Source: Phascolomyces articulosus (Eukaryota > Mucoromycota > Mucoromycetes > Mucorales > Lichtheimiaceae). From it: a DNA stretch of 64,000 nucleotides. The DNA is taken from positions 1,151,100 through 1,215,099 of the forward strand of contig JAIXMP010000013.1 of the NCBI GenBank assembly GCA_025677815.1. The letters are read 5' to 3'. How positions within the stretch are numbered: position 1 is the stretch's first letter; each line of letters begins with the position of its first letter. Positions 60,772 through 64,000 of this stretch are shown in pieces. Made by a program: the position numbers and the translations under genes. The notes under the pieces are model-generated. The model was not told the DNA's origin. It worked only from the letters and a program-made list of their open reading frames with translations, and did no database searches.

Positions 60772-60817
60772 CAAAGGGGGCTTGCCCCCTTTGCGACGGA
60801 GGCCGTAGGTCTCCTAG
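60772..60817 (+). repeat. Helitron 3' terminal hairpins and CTAG end
   Basis: Hairpin CAAAGGGGGC-TT-GCCCCCTTTG at 60772-60793, then a second stem GGAGGCC-GTA-GGTCTCC at 60798-60814 (one G-T pair), directly followed by the CTAG terminus. Such a hairpin is the usual rolling-circle termination signal. Confidence 0.85.
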
Positions 60818-61132
60818 TCTATATTATTAAAATCACTGGGTTTTTGTAATTACGAGTTACATTTGCTTTCTTACAAAAAAGGAAATAACCCCACTAATAA
60901 AAGTTTTTTTATAAGGTTCATATATATTTAAGTTATAAAAGTAGAAAGCACTTTTTCTTTTCTATACTCTAAAGTAATACAATCTTTTTAAAATTCTCTT
61001 TATTCAACATGTCAACTCCCATTTATAATACTCGCAGTTTGCCTGGTCATCAGCACACCAATCATCGTGATTGCCTTACTAATCCAAATAGAATAGCAAA
61101 GCATAAAAATGAAGAGTGTAATTATGATGAAT

Positions 61133-61140
61133 TATGTTGT
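61133..61140 (+). repeat. Left target-site duplication TATGTTGT
   Basis: Identical to 63824-63831 on the other side of the insertion. Confidence 0.75.
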
Positions 61141-61388
61141 TGCCCTGATATTTGGTTTGGTGGTAATTTAGTGGTGATGAAAGTGTGAACACTATATGTG
61201 TTGCTTGTAAGATAGATAATAATTTATGATATGATAATTGAGTGTAAACACCAATATGTGTTAATCAGTTATATTAATGATATTGAGTAACAGGGCTTTT
61301 GGTGAGCAACATGATGTTACTAATAAGATCTGCTTCTTATAATTACAATTCTTATAGCAACTAAAGTTTTTATATATCAGTTCACAAT

Positions 61389-62232
61389 GAGGAGCAATCA
61401 ACAAATATAGATAATGGTATTATCTATAATTTCAGATTAATTTGTAGATAAAATTTATTTTTAAAAAAAAAATTTAAGTACTAAGAAATAAAAATTTTTA
61501 TAATTTTTTTTTCATCTTTTCTTTTTCTCCTCCACTACCACCACACACCAATGATGATGATGATAATAAACAATAATAATCATTGACATGATTCTTCCCG
61601 TTTATTTAATTATATATATAAAAAACAATCAAAATCAATGATTTTTTTGTTTTTGGAATCTTAAAAAGATTCAGATGCTTTTGCATCTAAAAGAATTAAA
61701 AATATCAAATTATTATTTGTAAGAATTTTTATTTTTATTCTTTTCTAAAATTTATTTTTAACTTTTATTTTTAAATATGATTATGTAATCATATTTATAA
61801 TTATCATGTGATAATTAAAAAAAATAAATAAAAAAATATATTTTTTAAAAATTAATTAATTAATTTTTTGATGTTTCAACATCAGGAAGATTAAATATAT
61901 TAATATAAATAGAAATAATTAATTAACTTAATTATTTATATTTCTATATATATTTTTTCTTCCTTGAAAAACAAAATTTGTGTCACAAATGATTGTTTTT
62001 TATATATATAATTAAATAAACAGGAAGAATCATGTCAATGATTATTATTGTTTATTATTATCATCATCATTGGTGTGTGGTGGTAGTGGAGGAGAAAAAG
62101 AAAAGATGAAAAAAAATTTATAAAAATTTTTATTTCTTAGTACTTAAATTTTTTTTTTAAAAATAAATTTTATCTACAAATTAATCTGAAATTATAGATA
62201 ATACCATTATCTATAATTGTTGATTGCTCCTC
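61389..62232. repeat. Large inverted repeat 1 (242-bp arms, 360-bp spacer) of mini-hairpins
   Basis: Arm 61389-61630 is repeated inverted at 61991-62232, beginning GAGGAGCAATCAACAA and nearly identical over its length. Both arms and spacer contain short perfect hairpins such as TAGATAAT-GGT-ATTATCTA, GATGC-TTTT-GCATC, GATGTT-TC-AACATC, TTATCA-TG-TGATAA and TTTGTG-T-CACAAA. Confidence 0.9.
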
Positions 62233-62301
62233 TAGTAGATAAACCATTGGTTTATCAATGAATATTAATAAATTTATAGGAAAGATTTATCTTTTCATGA
62301 A

Positions 62302-62997
62302 GAGGTTCAAACAATAACAATTGTTTAACCCTTCATCTATTAATTATGATATAAATACTAAGAAAAATAAAATCAACTTGATTTTCTTTTTTGCCCTCTC
62401 CCAAAGGTTGACAAAAACAATAACATAGACATGTTTTTGTTTTTTCTTATATATATAAAAAACAGTCAAAATTATTAATTTTTCTGTTTTTCCAGAAAGA
62501 AAAATATATATGTAGGTTTGTTACACAAACAAAATAAATTAGCATTAGGTCTAATTTATTTTATATATATTTAATCTTTCAGAGATTCAAAGAATCTCAA
62601 AAATTAATTTATTAATTTTAAGAATTATATTTTTTATTTATTTTAACTTTCACGTGAAAATTATATTTATATAATTATCACATGATAAAAATAAATATGC
62701 AAAAAATAAATTCTAGGAGAAATATAAAAATTAAATTCTTATAAAATAATAATTTGAAATTTTTATTATTTCTAGATGTTTCACATCTGAATGTTCTAGA
62801 ACATTCTAAAAACAGAATTTGTTGTACAAATGACTGTTTTTTATACATATAAGAAAAAACAAAAACATGTCTATGTTATTGTTTTTGTCAACCTTTGGGA
62901 GAGGGCAAAAAAGAAAATCAAGTTGATTTTATTTTTCTTAGTATTTATATCATAATCAATAGATGAAGGGTTAAACAATTGTTATTGTTTGAACCTC
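62302..62997. repeat. Large inverted repeat 2 (167-bp arms, 362-bp spacer) of mini-hairpins
   Basis: Arm 62302-62468 is repeated inverted at 62831-62997, beginning GAGGTTCAAACAATAAC. Hairpins include AAAATCAA-C-TTGATTTT, GTTTGT-TAC-ACAAAC, GAGATTC-AAA-GAATCTC, ATTAG-GT-CTAAT, TTATCA-CA-TGATAA, AGATGT-TTC-ACATCT and TTTGT-TGT-ACAAA. The spacer length almost equals that of repeat 1. Confidence 0.9.
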
Positions 62998-63823
62998 GAT
63001 ATTTAGTGAGCACCAGTAATATTAACGTATATTACACCAATTAAAGCAACAGATATCAATACTAATGTTTTAAGCAAGTATCTGTTTGTATGTGATTATA
63101 TAGCTATATTAATATGGATTCTTTAGGCCACAATAAAATATATAATATGAATAAGATATGATATATAAATAAATTATCATTTGAAGTATGAAAATATATA
63201 ATAAGTGAAGCTTGGATTAGCAGTTCTTGTTATTACAAAAGAGTAACTTGTGTAGTATGTTACTATATGATATAAGCCTTGATACAATGTCTTGAATTCA
63301 ATGATAATAATCAAAGTCAGGTATGTTACTTCTGACTTGGTAATAATAATAGAATAAGGATTAGGAATGTTATGTCTGTCCTATATTGGAAATGTTGAGC
63401 TTTCTTTAAGCTATAGTAAAAATTAAAACAAGCCAGTTCGGTCTTGAGTGAATCAATACTCTTAAAATTTATGTATATGATAAAGAGAAATATAATTGAT
63501 TGATTTTATTTCAGTTACAAAATAGTAGGGTATTTATATGTTTCTAATAATTAAATATTTCTATCCTAAGTAACAACATGTGAAGATACTGCGGTTGCTA
63601 CAAGATACTGTGGTAATTAATGAATATCCAATAATAATATAATGTATTGAATAAGTGATAATTATATTTATAAATATGTTGCTGTGGTTTGTATGTATCT
63701 CTTGTTAATTGGAAGATACCAAAAGGTAAGATAATCCAATATTGTCACAGTAACAGTATATATATATAGAGTTGTTTTGTAGTAATAATGGTAATAACTG
63801 CGGTTCTTTCTGGGGGGTTACAG
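62998..63823. other. Right flank of the insertion, AT-rich, no gene
   Basis: No coding frame. It ends with the GGGGGGTTACAG junction. One hairpin, GTAATAT...ATATTAC, is seen at about 63018-63037, but the hairpin density is lower than in 61389-62997. Confidence 0.45.
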
Positions 63824-63831
63824 TATGTTGT
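63824..63831 (+). repeat. Right target-site duplication TATGTTGT
   Basis: Identical to 61133-61140. Copy 1 has TGTTGT at the matching site, in GCGTGTTGTACC. Confidence 0.75.
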
Positions 63832-64000
63832 ACCTGTTCCTGTCTGTGTAAGTTGCGGCCAAGAAGGCCATTTGTGTAGTACTCATAGTTCTTGCCCTAA
63901 CAATCCTTCAAATATCAACAATGATGATATTAGCAATGAGGAGCCTAATCTCGAACCAACTCTCCCTGTTTATGTTTGTGCAAGCTATAGTTAAGAAGGA

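Larger units (their letters stand above)
54988..60817 (+). mobile_element. Helitron copy 1 (complete ends, 5,830 bp, inactivated)
   Basis: Helitrons are rolling-circle transposons with no inverted repeats. They begin with TC, end with CTRR after a hairpin, and insert between A and T. Here the 5' end is TCTATATTATTAAAATCACT at 54988, preceded by A. The 3' end is CTAG (60814-60817), preceded by a perfect 10-bp hairpin (60772-60793) and followed by T. The interior carries one large Rep-helicase gene with the HUH, Tyr and PIF1-like helicase motifs. The same 5' end restarts directly at 60818, which independently supports both boundaries. Confidence 0.92.
61141..63823. mobile_element. 2,683-bp insertion in Helitron 2 with 8-bp target duplication
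   Basis: TATGTTGT occurs immediately before (61133-61140) and after (63824-63831) the inserted DNA, and copy 1 shows the site unoccupied. The insert begins TGCCCTGATATTTGG and ends GGGGGGTTACAG. It has no long open frame, no obvious terminal inverted repeat and no direct LTR pair. Its core (61389-62997) consists of two large inverted repeats made of small hairpins. The class is unresolved. Confidence 0.7.
61009..63994 (+). pseudogene. Start of Helitron copy 2 Rep-helicase, interrupted
   Basis: Codons 1-44 lie at 61009-61140 and the continuation (VPVPVCVSCGQEGHLCSTHS) at 63828-63994. Compared with copy 1, the first zinc knuckle has lost Cys codons (CNTCG has become YNTRS), and TAG appears at 63992 where copy 1 has CAA-type sequence. 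The insertion and these changes inactivate it. Confidence 0.8.
60818..64000 (+). mobile_element. Helitron copy 2, head-to-tail with copy 1, runs off the window
   Basis: 60818-61140 and 63824-64000 together align with 54988-55490 of copy 1: same TCTATATTATTAAAATCACT start, same leader and same start codon context (ATG 61009). Differences are mostly C/T and G/A exchanges. The copy is split by a 2,683-bp insertion (61141-63823). Its 3' part lies beyond the window. Confidence 0.9.

Noticed and set aside
61141..63823. LTR retrotransposon or hAT element
   Set aside because: No direct terminal repeats, no coding regions and no terminal inverted repeats were found. The 8-bp duplication alone is not enough for a hAT call.
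1..64000. tRNA, rRNA and CRISPR-like arrays
   Set aside because: I looked for T-loop (GTTCGA/GTTCAA) contexts, rRNA-like GC blocks and regularly spaced repeats with unique spacers and found none. Short tRNAs could still be missed by eye.

Overview
The window is nuclear DNA from a fungus, most likely an early-diverging one of the Mucoromycota (zygomycete) type. It is very AT-rich and full of A/T homopolymers. Its genes carry many short spliceosomal introns (about 50-120 nt, GTAAGT/GTATGT donors, CTAAT-like branch sites, TTTTAG acceptors). The genes are standard eukaryotic ones, and the transposons (Helitron, PIF/Harbinger, Tnp2-type, Tc1/IS630-like) are of kinds known from zygomycetes. I did not fix a genus. 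Exon models below were built by hand; where stated, every exon junction keeps frame.

Positions 1-11,900 hold a STE20/PAK-type kinase (680-2458, -), two small proteins of unknown function (3599-4067 and 4456-5176, -), a C2H2 zinc-finger protein (6077-6739, -), the 11-exon THO complex subunit 1 gene (8420-11425, +), and a possible very small spliced gene near 11.7-11.9 kb. Positions 12.4-14.6 kb are a decayed two-gene PIF/Harbinger transposon.

Positions 16-24 kb hold a UPF0658 Golgi membrane protein (16349-18206, +) whose frame is only restored by a one-nucleotide exon, a PX-domain YPT35-like protein (20156-21653, +) and a rhomboid protease (22067-23998, -). Positions 24.46-26.92 kb are a DNA transposon with long inverted ends carrying a 23-nt-period array and a broken Tc1/IS630-like transposase. 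Positions 27.5-50.2 kb are gene-dense: an HTH plus SANT/Myb-like protein (27459-28658, +), the 19-exon CAF-1 large subunit (28950-32452, -), SDA1 (35862-38471, -), an oxysterol-binding protein (39491-41403, +), an F-BAR/SH3 protein (41805-44591, -), a LEA-2-domain membrane protein (44889-46004, -), a small membrane-protein gene fragment (47028-47373, -), a MITE-like element (47614-48772) and the mitochondrial rRNA 2'-O-methyltransferase MRM2 (49336-50227, +).

From about 50.4 kb to the end the DNA becomes a transposon graveyard. It holds a Tnp2/CACTA-like transposase relic (51343-52740, -), an integrase zinc-binding relic (about 53.93-54.31 kb), and then a nearly complete but inactivated Helitron (54988-60817). 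A second Helitron copy follows head-to-tail with no spacer (60818 to the window end). That second copy is split by a 2,683-bp insertion flanked by an 8-bp duplication. Inside the insertion are two large inverted repeats (242-bp and 167-bp arms) built almost entirely of tiny perfect hairpins. This insertion is the best candidate here for an undescribed element.

The cellular genes are housekeeping functions without operon logic: mRNA export (THO), chromatin assembly (CAF-1), ribosome biogenesis (SDA1, MRM2), lipid transfer (OSBP), membrane shaping and septation (F-BAR/SH3), endomembrane function (UPF0658, PX, rhomboid) and signalling (kinase). Adjacent genes are often convergent with 300-400 bp between their stops.
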